A stretch of 64,000 nt of DNA from Dryococelus australis (Eukaryota; Arthropoda; Insecta; Phasmatodea; Phasmatidae). Below, piece by piece: positions 12,905-24,084 of this stretch. The number at the start of each line of letters is the position of its first letter. Positions within the stretch are counted from its first letter, which is position 1. Below the pieces are notes generated by a model, which was not told the DNA's origin, ran no database searches, and saw only the letters and a list, made by a program, of their open reading frames with translations. The stretch lies in contig CM057002.1 of assembly GCA_029891345.1 (NCBI GenBank), positions 19,296,295 to 19,360,294 of the forward strand, written 5' to 3'. A program made the translations under genes and the position numbers.

Positions 12905-13057
12905 TCTATACTAATATTATAACGAGGTGATGTGAATTTGTTTATTTGCTTATATGTCTCAGGTAATCACGGAAACTACAGGGCAGATTCTTATAATTCA
13001 TTCACTGTTAGAAAGCTACATTCTTCCAGATGTACATAGGCTATGTTTAGTTTTAAA
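12905..13057 (+). repeat. Arthropod-wide interspersed repeat fragment (unclassified, possibly Helitron-related)
   Basis: Starts with TATACTAATATTATAACGAG. It then has a T-rich segment, GGAAACTACAGGGCAGATTC, GTTAGAAAGCTACATT and ATAGGCTATGTTT. This order resembles a repeat I recall from many arthropod genomes, in which 'ACTACTGGACCGATTTG' precedes 'TTAGAAAGCTACA' and 'ATAGGCTA'. The class is uncertain; I have seen it near Helitron-type elements. No ends or coding sequence are visible. Confidence 0.5.
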
Positions 13058-13204
13058 AAAATTCCTTGAGAAATTTCAAAATGTGTAAACAAAGTCGGGG
13101 AAAAACAATGAGCTACTTGCCTGCTTTCTAAGAATGCTCTATCAAATCCATTAAAATTAAATTGGAAAAATGGTAGAAGAAATTGTGTATGTTACATTAC
13201 ATAT

Positions 13205-13832
13205 GCATACACTCACAATTAGGCTACCGCCGGTGGCGAGTTCTCTCAACTCTCCTTCACCCAATCAACTCCTTTTCCACTCCCTTCCTGAATTTACCAA
13301 CCCCTCTCACAGATAACAATTCCTCCCTTAACACATTTCACTCCTTCACAGACCTCACAAGCATGGACTGCCTACCCCGCTCCGTTCTCCACACCCTCTG
13401 AAGCTTCTCACTGTTGTTTCCTCTTCCTCTTAACACCCCCTTACTTAGCTTGCAGTGTAGCCCTCCCCATCCTCCCTCTTCATTCACCATCCTGTACATC
13501 CTGACTAACCGTTCAACTTTCCTCCTGTCCTTCAATGAGTTCCACCCCATTTCTTTCATCATCACTGATGCCCTATAGTTCCCTTCTTCCTCACCATCTT
13601 GCTGCTGCCTTCTCCACCTATCCTTCACCCATATTGCTGCCTTTCTCTGCACCTTTTCAAGTTCTCGCACCTCCACCTCCACATACGGGTCCCATACTGC
13701 TGCAGCATATTCTAACATTGGCCGTACCATTGTGCCATACGCCTTCTCCTCCACCTCACAGCTGACTCCATTCAGCACCCTTCCCAGCATACTCAGAGCC
13801 CTTCTTCCCTTTGCAACCACCTTCTCTACCTG
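13205..13832 (-). mobile_element. CR1-like LINE, 5'-truncated 3' fragment
   Basis: A second minus-strand 3' fragment of the same LINE family, about 630 bp. It encodes a continuous C-terminal piece (KGRRALSMLGRVLNGVSCEV, MVRPMLEYAAAVWDPYVEVE, MKEMGWNSLKDRRKVERLVR) before decaying, and ends with the common GTAGCCTAATTGTGAGTGTATG 3' terminus. The sequence is very close to the copy at 8186-8920 and to 23510-24105, so the three insertions are of broadly similar age. Its truncated 5' side abuts the decamer satellite at 13841. Confidence 0.9.
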
Positions 13833-13840
13833 TATGTTAA

Positions 13841-13960
13841 CATCACAAGTAGTCTCAGGTAGTCACAAGTAGTTGTAAGTTGTCACAGGTTCTCACATGT
13901 AGTCGTGGGTTTTCGCAAGTAGTCATGGGTAATTGCAGGTTGTTGTGGGTCGTCGGATAT
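13841..13960. repeat. 10-bp satellite, about 12 degenerate units
   Basis: Twelve consecutive decamers in perfect 10-bp register from 13841 follow the pattern AGTCACAAGT, with variants AGTTGTAAGT, TGTCACAGGT, AGTCGTGGGT and AGTCATGGGT. Differences are mostly transitions, as expected for an old array without homogenisation. It begins within 10 bases of the truncated end of the adjacent LINE fragment. Confidence 0.85.
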
Positions 13961-14244
13961 ATAGGTATGTATTTCAATAACTCCGTAAAACCTGAGCAAA
14001 GCAATGGCGGGCTGCTACTATTTACATAAATCAGTTAGCTTGTTTTAAGTTTCATGTGCATATGCAAATGAAGTGCAAAACAGAAATACATTATTGCAGT
14101 AATGCATGATTACGGACATGTTGATAATTTTATTATTATAACTAGGTAGCAAATCTGTGAGTTAACTGTGCCAGCTGCAGTTCCACAATGTTGCAAATGA
14201 TGGTAATTCTTTCAAATAGGTAGTAAAGAAAGAGGTGTTGGAAC

Positions 14245-14648
14245 TCCATTTGGGCATTTGACATTCTAACACTACTGTATTTTTGGGTAGTTGCGTGTTG
14301 ATTAACAATCTTCCATACAAGGAGGGTAAAAGGTTGCTTTGTTTTTGTACCCTACGTGTTATGATCTTATATACAGTACTGCAGACTTTGCAATTCAGTG
14401 TGCATTAATTTCTCAAACAGTGAGTGTAGGATAACAGGTGACCTTTTTGTTTAACAACAGTTCACTAATCCTCACGAAACCACACTGAACAATGCCGGAG
14501 AAAGTTTGTAAATGCATGTATCGGGTTACAGCCCATTTGTTGATTTTGAAATATAGCCTAATTGACATTTTTGGGTAATTTATTATGGATTAGTAATCTT
14601 CTGTATATGGTATACAAAAGGATTGCCTTCTTTTCTTTATCCTGAATA
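14245..14648. repeat. Imperfect direct duplication, two copies of about 110 bp
   Basis: 14245-14354 and 14530-14648 share an ordered set of matches (CCATTTG, TTTTTGGGTA, GATTA then CAATCTTC or TAATCTTC, AAAAGG, TTGCTTT or TTGCCTT). They are separated by about 175 bp of unrelated sequence. The repeats are diverged and non-coding. The origin is unknown: a local duplication or the direct terminal pieces of some element. Confidence 0.45.
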
Positions 14649-17539
14649 CCACTTTAATATTTACATAGAGAGGAAATTGGAGGACCGAGTAAACAACAAA
14701 ATAATGGACTTTTTTCCAGTTTACTGGGCGAGACCTCAGCTCCAAATGGGGCTGGTGCAATGTGTGGTGTAGGTGTTGTCTTTGGGTAACGTAGCCTAAT
14801 TCTATACATCAGTGTGAAAATATTCCTTTGTAAATATCTCTGGGCTAGTGGTGTTACTTTAGGTGGAATATTGCACACTCCCAATACCACAGTACTCCCA
14901 GCAACATTAAATAAATTTCAAAACAAAGTAGCCTTGCTGGGTTGGCACAGAAAACACACAACGATACACATGCAGAAAAATATACTTCATTCAGCTCGGT
15001 GGTTAGGCGCCAGACGCTTAGCAGTGTGCCATAAAGATAAAAGTCAGGTGGCATCAGTATGCCACAACCTCGGTATCATCAAACTGAGGAGTGTTTAGCA
15101 CATCAGTATTACTTTCAATCAGAAAGAATTTGTGGATTACCATTCCTTTGATTTTGATTCAGCATTGACATGTAAAGACATGATTGAACTAATCATAGAC
15201 ACACAACTCAGGTTCCGTGTTTTAGCAGGATTTACTTAAAATTAAATCTAGGTGAAACACATAATAATAGCAACATAAAGCAACTGAAATTATACCCTTG
15301 TCACACGCTAGCACTAGAAATACGAAAAACAGAATACCCTAATCAATTACAAACCATTATCGTGTAAACAAAGTGACAATCAGAAAATATAAACACTTAA
15401 TTTAAACAGAAAGTAATCAGACTGAGTGAGGTCTGCAATACGGAGTATTACACCACCATTTTGGAAAAATTAATGCATTATTATACCCAACTCTACACAG
15501 GTTGCATTTCAATATGCTATTAATGTATCTTGGCTGCTAGCGAGGGGTGGGATATGCCTGAGTTGAGAGAAACCCTGATCCATGGTGATAAATTTAGTAG
15601 GTAAAGATGTTAAAGTTTTCCCAGGGCACCAGCTGATCCAAAGCATAGACGAGCACATGGAGAAAATATCTCAGGACAGTAACAGACAGCTCTGTGGCAG
15701 TCCCCTCGCAGCACACATGGTAGCGAAAGTAGTTAAGATAAGAGTTCCCTTATCACACTTATGCAGTTCATAAGCTGAGCACATGGGTTCTGGAGATGGC
15801 CAGATTCTGAGGTTACGTTAAATATTAAGAAATAAAATAAAACTAGGTCCATTTGAACTAGGTACCTATATTGACTGAGCGAAATCACACATATAACCAA
15901 TGATACTGAGTACCTGGAATTAAGCAGGCATGGCATATCAGGCCTGTCATAGGCTGACATGGCTACAGCACTGTTTAACAAGGTGGAAGTAAAAGCATGA
16001 AAGTTCTGGGGCTGCGAGTCTGACAGAGATGAGAGTAGTAGTACGGGAGGAGCAAAAACGATAAAAAAAGGTTCCAGAACTAAAAACTTAACTATTGTAG
16101 CCAAGATGAATGCACAAAGATGTTAAAGGCTACTGCGATGAGAGGCGTGTGTACTCCATACGGCCTGCTGGTCTAGACTAAAGATGGTGTCCCAGAGATC
16201 CCGTTACCTAATGGTGATCTCCTGCCAGCACTGCGAGGGAAAAACCAAAATACATACATTTGGTCAAGCATACATATAAAAGACAATTAAACACAGTAAA
16301 ACACTCTGAAGAATTTGGCAAACAATTCAGACACATAAAAATGTATTCAATAAAGCCCACAGTCTCAAATGATAAAAACATACAAAACACATTACACGTA
16401 CATAACCCTTCAAATTGACAGTATTTAATTAAATCATTAATTTAATATGCTACTTGAAAATTTAAGTTAGGGTGCTTGGCATGGTGGATGCCGGAACTGC
16501 CAAGATCATTGACTTTATACTTTAACAAGAACTGAAAAATATAAATATGCGTTCTCCAAACAAAACAAGTATGACACAAGCATTGTGAAATTTGTAACTC
16601 TGCTAAGGCTAGTTAATAGCCCCGCAGCAGTTGTCAAAAAAAGACAACTGTACATAACAGCCAGAGTTTACTAGTCGGTCAAGCATGCGACAAAGGCGAC
16701 ATATTGAAATTTAAAAAAATTGAATTCCTGTCTGTATATTTATTCAGTTTTTTTTAAACTCAAATATCAAATAACTGGTTCACAACACGAAAACAAACAA
16801 TTTAACGAAGTAGAAGGACATGAGACAGCATCACAGTAGTTCACTAGTTAATGTCGTCAATTCCGAACTCGCATCGCGAGGCACGCCACCCACCATCATG
16901 CTCCCTTCACTGCTGGTTATCACTTGCTATGGGGCTCCTGGCTGTTGGAGCACAGCTAGGCACGTTTCTATCCCTTCTCCTCACACCAAATATGGAAATC
17001 CTTAGCACAAACTCCTACCATTGGATGTATTCCATTACGTCACAGCTAACTTCTAGAACAATAAATGCTTATGAAAGGAAAATGGCATGCTAAGTCGAAA
17101 AAAAACTGTTATCTCTAAATGTTACATAACCTCAACTGTGATTTCAAAACTTAAAAAAGCAAACAAATTTTTGATAAACACTCGAATACGGCCTCGAACG
17201 TCAACCACTGATGAAACTTTCCTACTCCACTTGGCACTAAAGAAAATAAAATATTTACACTCACCTGCGAAAGAAAAAGGGAATTTAACCAACAGTCCAA
17301 TTAAAATTTATTATAAAAACTGTTTTAAAAGATACATTACCTGCAACGTTACAAATTATATTCATTTAGTCTCTCTCAAGTTAGTGGTTTGTAGCATTAT
17401 GTCAACAACATAGCACTCTTTATTAAATATCACTTTACTCATGGGGATCAAACAGGAGAAAACTTTCCAGTGTTTAAATTAGACTCTGCTTTCAGGGGAA
17501 CAGAACACTTCACCACAATAAACACATATGTATGAGTTT

Positions 17540-17690
17540 ACTCTTGGAGAGGCGGGTCACGGAGCGGTTCACTGACCCGTTCGCGCATAACAGACTTGGA
17601 AGACACGTGCGCTAATGCACTGTCATGTGTTGCTGGTGCACGAGCCGAGCAGCATTAGTCTTCCTCCTGAGCGGAACAGTGAGGTGATGT
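17540..17690. promoter_or_regulatory. CpG-rich islet with CGGGTCA/TGACCCG dyad in CpG-poor intron
   Basis: About 150 bp contain many CpGs (for example GGCGGGTCACGGAGCGG and CCCGTTCGCGCATAAC) while several kb on both sides have almost none. The 7-bp inverted pair CGGGTCA (17553-17559) and TGACCCG (17573-17579) is perfect. It lies 450 bp upstream of Lasp exon 2. It could be an unmethylated enhancer or alternative promoter. It could equally be a young inserted repeat, since hAT-type elements often have such ends. It is not resolved. Confidence 0.35.
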
Positions 17691-18137
17691 CGCATTAATT
17701 TCTCTTAATCAGTAAAAACACAAGATGGTATTTTTGTTTATCATGAGAAGTAATTACCAATTCGCAGGAAACAAAAAAATACAGCACATTACATTTTTAA
17801 ATGCAGAAATGTGATTCCAACTATACATTTTTGTGGAAATGTTGATATCCAAGTCCAATTTTTTAATGGTTTACACTTCTTCACTCAGTAATGTATTATC
17901 TAGAAACAGAGGCATTTATCTTTCATTCTGGCTGTATTTAAAGCAAAAAAAAAAACACACCAGTTTCAGCTACATTTTCAAGGGTGGTTACATATTTTCT
18001 ACCTATGTATTTTTTTTAATGAGTAATCATCTGCCGAAGTTTGTCAGTTACATTCATTTCCAACCTGTTTAAACAAGCTAAGGTTAAAAGTACTAAAGGA
18101 TGACATTATGTGTTATTTTTGGCTGTTTTTGTTCCAG

Positions 18138-18232
18138 ATATGGCACAAGCAATGTTTCAAGTGCCAAGTTTGCAACATGACACTCAACATGCGGAACTAC
18201 AAAGGTTTTAACAAGCAGCCCTACTGTGAAGC
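18138..18232 (+). CDS. Lasp: Lasp, coding exon 2 (rest of LIM domain but the last ligand)
   Basis: This 95-nt exon begins in phase 0 after TTCCAG and ends GAA-GC before the donor GTGAGT (18233), phase 2. It encodes [20 protein letters not shown] then [12 protein letters not shown]. Joined to exon 1 it gives the spacing C5-x2-C8-x17-H26-x2-C29-x2-C32-x2-C35-x17-C53. The eighth ligand, expected at His56, falls just past the splice junction. LNM-x-YKG-x-NK-x-PYCEA is diagnostic of Lasp. Nebulin-repeat and SH3 exons were searched for by eye in the remaining 45 kb and not found. No sign of a pseudogene: there are no stops, splice sites are strong, and this is a spliced rather than processed arrangement. 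Confidence 0.94.
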
Positions 18233-19649
18233 GTGAGTCCACTTTCACTATTAGGTGGTTGCGCTGCTAGCCGGTTATATTATTTTGCTGGTTTTGTGTG
18301 TTCTTGGGTATCTTATAGGCTAATTTTTGAATTCTGGAGACACCATATCCATGAAAGAAAAATTTCAGTCAAAAGTTTGGACTTGCATGTTCCATAATAA
18401 TTGTTTGGTTTTACTGTTGACCTCAAATACTGTCTGAAGATGTGGTCAGAAATGTGTGCTGTATGTTATGAAACACAACATTGAGAAGGCTAATTGGGAA
18501 TTGTTTGAAAATATTTGCCCCAGAAACCAATGTTCATTGCAGAGGTCTAGCTAAACATATTCTTTTTATTTTGGGAGCAATGTATCATGTATTATAAAGT
18601 TAATAATAAGAGTGTACAATGTGTAAAGAAGACTAATTAATCGATTATTTTTAAGGTAGCAAAGAATTCTGCTTCCAATAAAGCTACAGTCCTTTTGACC
18701 AGTTGACAATTAAGCTAACTTTTCTGTAAAACAAAGAGAAGCAAAAATGTCCATTTATCAACAGCAGTGATTTATCAACATTTTCTAAAATTACGGTTTA
18801 GAAATTTACACAGAAATTATTACGTGAAGCAGACTTTATGCATTCATTGAAGTTGTCAGTCTTGGTATACCTACCTCTCTTCACTTTTTAAAGCTGTTGA
18901 GGTATATACGCCAAAAATAAGGTTGGGTCTCGTGGACAGATGAGATATAAAGTATATCATACATGCTATGCTAAGGAAAAGTATAACTGGGTTGTGTTTG
19001 GACACATCATTAAAATATAATTCCCATTTCACCTCAAACTGAAGTACCCAGCAGTAATGTAGACAGTGAATTGGGAAAACCAGTAACATGTCTTACGACC
19101 ATTGGTGCATGGTGAAAATGATCACAGCCAGAATCGTGTTATGTTCATATACCATAATTGGTTAAATGGATAAATGCCTCGTATAGCTGAGACAGTCTGT
19201 ATGGAGTTCAGAAGCTTTGTTCCAAATGTACATTCGTAAGACAATCTGATAGACTAAGTTCATGTAGGCCTATGTACATATATTGTGTAGCATGATAACC
19301 AAGAAACAAAAAGCTAATGAAAGCAAAAAAATAATGTTATAGGTTGACATATTTTTATGAATGCTTTTGTCTAATAGTAATTATAACCTCAAGTTAAAAA
19401 TTAAAAATGTTAAAAAAATGTGAGACAAAATTGTGCAAAATTAATTTTGTTATCAATAATTCAATATATACATTTGAAACTTTGATTTTATATAGTTCAA
19501 GCCATCACTAGCACTTAACCCTCTAATTATTGTAAACAAATAACATTTTTATTTCTACATTTTTAAATAAGTTATATAGTGGGCAAATGGTGTATTCTCT
19601 TTGGGATTACTCTGAATAATTTTTTTTTTAAGAGAAAGGATAAAAAAAA

Positions 19650-21189
19650 ATGGTAGGGAGGTGTAAGTGTAGGGGCTGTGGAAAGGTGTGGAGAAGGTTA
19701 GATAGATAGTGGTGTGCAGTGCAGCCAGTGTGGCGGCTGGTACCATGTTGGCTGTATAGGGATCACGGAGGAGGAACTGGAATCACTACAGGAACATGAG
19801 TGCAACTGTGAGGAATGTGCTGAGGGAAAGGGTTTAGTGGCAGTGGTAGGGAACAAATTGAGGGTAGAGAAGGAAATGCAAATAAGTGGAGGTGGAAACT
19901 GGATTTATGATATGCTGAGGGGAAGCTTTGTAGAGGGTGTGCCAGTGCCAATGGAAGGGGCTAAGGAGGAGAGGTGGAAAGAGGAGATGGTAGATTTGAT
20001 GAGCAGGAAAGAGAGGGAAATGATGCATAGGATTGAGAGGATGGAGGAAAAGGTCAGGAATGAGATGGGTAAGAGTAGAGTAGAAATGAGGGTGGATAAG
20101 TTAGAGGAGGAGTTGGAAGATGTCAAGGGGGTGCTAAGGAAAATGAAAGCCAGTCCACAGGAGAAAAAGCTGAGCAGAGAGGAAGAGTTAGGCAGAATGC
20201 AAGTAGGGCTGCAGAAGGAACTGCAGGAGGAAAGGCAGAGGAGGAGGGAGGCAGAGATAGAGGTGGTAAGATTAAGGAGGAGGATAGATGAGTTGGAGGT
20301 AGTAGAAAGGGATAAGACAGTTGGAGACATAAGACAGCAAATAAGGTTAGAGGAGCAAGAAATAGTAGCAAGGGATAAGGTGATAGTAGTAGGCAGGAAG
20401 CAATCAGGAATAGAGAAACTGGAATCTGAAAGCAGGGAACAGGCATTGGTAGAAGGTAGGAAGCAGTATGCTGAGGCTTGCAAGTGTGCGATTAGCAAAG
20501 ACCAGCAAGCAGGACAAAGTAGACAGTTCAGGGCCATAGGGGAAAGAGGAGGGCTGGCCAAAGGTAGGGAAACAAGGGTGCTGCAGGAGGCCGGAGACAA
20601 GGATAAGCAGGTGGTTGAAAGAGCCACAAAGCAGGAAAAGGTTGTAGGAAGGGAGCCAGAGGTAGTTTTTCTAGGCAGCTCTATTGTAAAGGGGGTGGAG
20701 CTGAGGAATATCAGGAAGGAAATGACATATAAAGCAGCTTTTGGGGGGGGGGGGGGCAAATATCAGGGATTTGGAGGAAAGGGTTAGTGCTATGAAAGGT
20801 AGCAGGGTGGCAAAGGTCATTCTCATTCATGTAGGGGGAAATGACCTGGCTCATAGGGAGGTGGGGCAGGAGGTAGAGCGGGACCTCAGGGGATTGCTGA
20901 GGAAAGTGCGGGAGAAGTTTCCTGGAGCTAGGGCAGTAGTCGGTGGCGTGCTGGTTAGGAAAGGAGTATCCTGTAGGAAGGCAGTGGCAGTGAGTGAGGT
21001 ATATGAGAGGGTGTGTAGGGATTTGGGGGCTACATTTATAGATAGTAGGAAATGGTAGGCTGGGAAAGTGTAGGGAGGGACCCGGTTCACCTGACCGAAC
21101 AGGGAAAGAGGATTCTAGGTGACCTGCTAGGTAGAGAAGTAGCTGGCTGCATGGAGAGGGTCAGGGCAGAGCAGCAGTTGTTGAAATAG
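19650..21189 (+). pseudogene. LINE ORF1: PHD-like finger, coiled coil, SGNH esterase
   Basis: ATG 19650 opens MVGRCKCRGCGKVWRRLDR, then shifts frame to QCSQCGGWYHVGCIGI and CNCEEC (19717-19830), a Cys/His series of PHD type. From about 19960 to 20450 the protein is dominated by E, R, K and L with heptad-like spacing, consistent with a coiled coil. The esterase-like domain follows: VVFLGSSIVKGVEL (nucleophile block, about 20665), a frame change at the 14-G run 20743-20756, GGNDL (about 20835), and after another shift RDPVHLTEQGKRIL (Asp/His block), ending in TAG at 21187-21189. In known CR1 elements this ORF binds nucleic acid. The function of the esterase domain there is not settled. Confidence 0.87.
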
Positions 21190-21257
21190 CAATCAGCTAG
21201 AAGCAAGGAAACGAAGGGGAGAGAAATGGAGAGGATAGCATTGATGAGGCCGCAGGG

Positions 21258-24084
21258 GTGGAGATTGGAGGTAAGCAATGTAGGTTGGTAAAGCAGAGTA
21301 CTAGTATAAAGATAATGGTGGTGAACTGTAGGAGTGTGTACAACAAGCTGGAGGGCTTCTGGGGAAAGGTTGAAGGATATGGGGCGGATATAGTGGTAGC
21401 TGTGGAGACTTGGTTGACTGAGGAAGTACTGGACATAGAGTGTAGGCAGGATGAGTTCACCATCTTCAGAAGAGACAGGGATGGGAGAGGAGGAGGAATA
21501 ATGGTATGTGTAAGGAAAGGGCTAAAAGGGGCGGTAGAATGGGTTAGTGAGGATGTCGAGGTAATGGAAATTAAATTGAGTGGTAGTAGTAATAGGAGTA
21601 TTACTTTGCTGGGAGCGTATAGACCACTAGAACAGGGATGGCAGGCAATTGAGATGATCAAGGAGAGGGTCAGTAGACTAAAGGACAGGCAGTGGGTTGT
21701 TGTAGCAGGGGATTTGAATATGCCAGGGGTGAAATGGGTAGAGGGTGCAGAAGGAATGGGTAGCATAATGCAGAGAATGGCATCACAGTTAGTCAACAGA
21801 GGATTAGTCCATATATAACAGAAATACCTACGAGATGGAGTGAAGAGGGTGTTGGGTCAGTGCTGGATGTAGTGTTGGTCAGACCTAGGAATGCTGTAGT
21901 TGGTGCAATAGTATTGGATGGTATAAGCGACCATAATATTCCGGTTGTAGAAATTGGGATTGGCAGGATGAGAAGTGCAAATGGCAGGAAGGTTGGTGTG
22001 GCAGTATGGGAGAGGAGACAAGAAGGGGGCAGAAATCTTTCTGAGAGACAGGTTTAAAAAATGGTCTATGGAGGAGGGTGTAGAGGGAGTTTAGAAGATT
22101 AATGGAGGTTATGTTGGAGAAATTTGTGCCAATGAATAGGTTATGGATTGGGAGGTCCCCCATATTATGGACAGGAGATTTTGAAAATGAAGAAGAAGTG
22201 CAGAAAATTACATGCCAAGTGGAGAAATGATGGGATGATAAGATCTAAAGAATTGATTAAACAAATGGGTAGGGAGCTTGAAAGGAAGATCAAATTGGCG
22301 AAAAATATATTTCTGGGGAACATGGTGGAAGAAGGAAAAGGCAAGGAATGGGGAAATTGTTTAGGTATGTTAGGCGGTTAAGGGGAGGAAAGGAAGGGAT
22401 CCCTCTGCTAACAGGAAGGGATGGTAGACATGCGACAAATGACCATGAAAAATCGGAGATGCTGCAAGGACAGTACTTGTCAATGTTTGAGGCAAAGGAG
22501 GGTTGGAATAGGGGGACAAACAGGGTTCGGGGGGTGTATAGAGAGTTTAAGATGAGGGAGTGGGGGATAGAAAAGGTAATTAGGGGTTTGGAGAGCAGTA
22601 AGGCAGGGGAACCAGATAGGATAGGAAACGCAGCACTAAAGTTAGGTGGCAAGGAGTTGGCGAAATACTTAGAAGTGCTGTTTAAAAAGTCCTTAGGAGA
22701 GGGTAAGTTACCACAAGATTGGAAGGATGCTATGGTGGTACCTATACACAAGCAGGTAGAGGATAGGGGGAGGCCTGGCAGCTACAGACCGGTGAGTCTC
22801 ACATCAAGTACAAGAAAAGTAATGGAGAGGCTGGTGGTGCAGTATGTGGTGAGGGTAATGAACAATAGGAATTGGTTGGAGGAGTCCCAGCATGGTTTCA
22901 GGAGGGTTTACTCGTGTGAGACTCAGCTGGCTGGGTTATTAGAGGATCTGGTGCAGGTAGTTGATGAGGGGAAGCAGGTGGATGCCTGCTTCATAGATTT
23001 TGAGAAGGCATTCGATAAGGTGCCCCATGGAACATTGATGAGGAAAGTGGAGGTGCTGATACCAGACAGGAGGGTAGTGGAATGGATAGTGGACTTTATC
23101 AGGGGGCGAAGGCAGAGGGTGAAAGTGGGGGAGGCAATATCGGAGGAAGAGGAGGTTACGTCAGGGGTACCATAGGGAAGCGTGCTGGGTCCTTTGTTAT
23201 TTACCATAATGGTAAATGACATGGGTTTGGGGATTAGAGGAAAAATCAGATTGTTTGCAGATGATTGTGTTGTATATGCTGAGGTGGGAGAGGGGGGCGG
23301 AAATTTGCAGGCGGACATTGATAAGATATGGTTATGGACCAGAAAAAATAAAATGAAGATAAATGTAAGAAAAACTAAGGTAGTGAGATTCACAAGGAAG
23401 AAGATGATAAGCAGGGACATGTACAGATTGGAGGGACAAGAGATAGAAGAAGCAGCAGAATATAAGTATCTAGGGATTGTACTGCAGGGAGACCTCAGGT
23501 GGAAAAAACAGGTAGAGAGGGTGGTAGCAAAGGGAAGAAGGGCTCTGGGTATGCTGGGAAGGGTGCTGAATGGAGTCAGCTGTGAGGTGAATAAGAAGGC
23601 ATATGGCACAATGGTACGGCCAATGTTAGAATATGCTGCAGCAGTATGGGACCCGTATGTGGAGGTGGAGGTGCGAGAATTGGAAAAGGTGCAGAGAAAG
23701 GCAGCAAGATGGGTGAAGGGTAGCTGGAGAAGGCAAAGGCAGGATGATGAGGAAGAAGGGAACTATAGGTCATCAGTGATAATGAAATAAATGGGGTGGA
23801 GCTAATTGAAGGACAGGAGGGAAGTTGAACGGTTAGTCAGGATGGTGAATCAAGAGGGAGGATGGGGAGGGCTACACTGCATGCTAAGTAAGGGGGTGTT
23901 TAGGGGAAGAGGAAACAACAGTAAGAAGCTTCAGAGGGTGTGGAGGAGAACGGAGCAGGATAGGCAGTCCATGCTTGTGAGGGAGGAATTGGTATCTGTG
24001 AGAGGGGTTGGTAAATTCAGAAGGGAGTGGAAAAGGAGTTGGTTGGGTGAAGGAGAGTTGAGAGAGCTCGCCACCGGGCGGTAG
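21258..24084 (+). pseudogene. LINE ORF2: endonuclease and reverse transcriptase
   Basis: Endonuclease blocks are visible in order: VVNCRSVYNK (Asn near 21324), VAVETWL (Glu at 21405), GRGGGIMVCVRK, LLGAYRPLE, VVVAGDLNMPG and, after a frame change, LDGISDHNIPVV (SDH at 21926-21934). Reverse transcriptase blocks follow from about 22760: SYRPVSLTS, ESQHGFRR, CFIDFEKAFDKVPHG, SGVP-stop-GSVLGPLLF, LFADDCVVY (active-site DD near 23257) and YLGIVLQGDLRWKKQ. The stop at 23173-23175 replaces the near-invariant Gln of the GxPQG motif, a simple C-to-T change. The C-terminus has MVRPMLEYAAAVWDPYVE, found in all three copies. At least four further shifts or stops occur. The reading ends at TAG about 24084. 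Confidence 0.9.

Larger units (their letters stand above)
5925..18137 (+). other. Lasp: Lasp intron 1 (12.2 kb)
   Basis: Bounded by donor GTAAGT at 5925 and a strong acceptor: the pyrimidine-rich tract and TTCCAG end at 18137. It splits the LIM domain between the residues of zinc finger 1 (after Lys23). It holds an inverted-repeat element, two LINE 3' fragments, a mariner fossil, a family A MITE, a TTAA-family piece, a decamer satellite and a conserved arthropod repeat, listed separately. The stretches 5931-7096, 11090-12900, 14650-17540 and 17700-18110 are AT-rich and CpG-poor, and I see nothing codable in them. Confidence 0.85.

Noticed and set aside
19905-20759. 284-codon minus-strand frame
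   Set aside because: It is antisense to LINE ORF1. The purine-rich coding strand removes stops on the opposite strand, giving a Ser/Leu/Pro-rich shadow.
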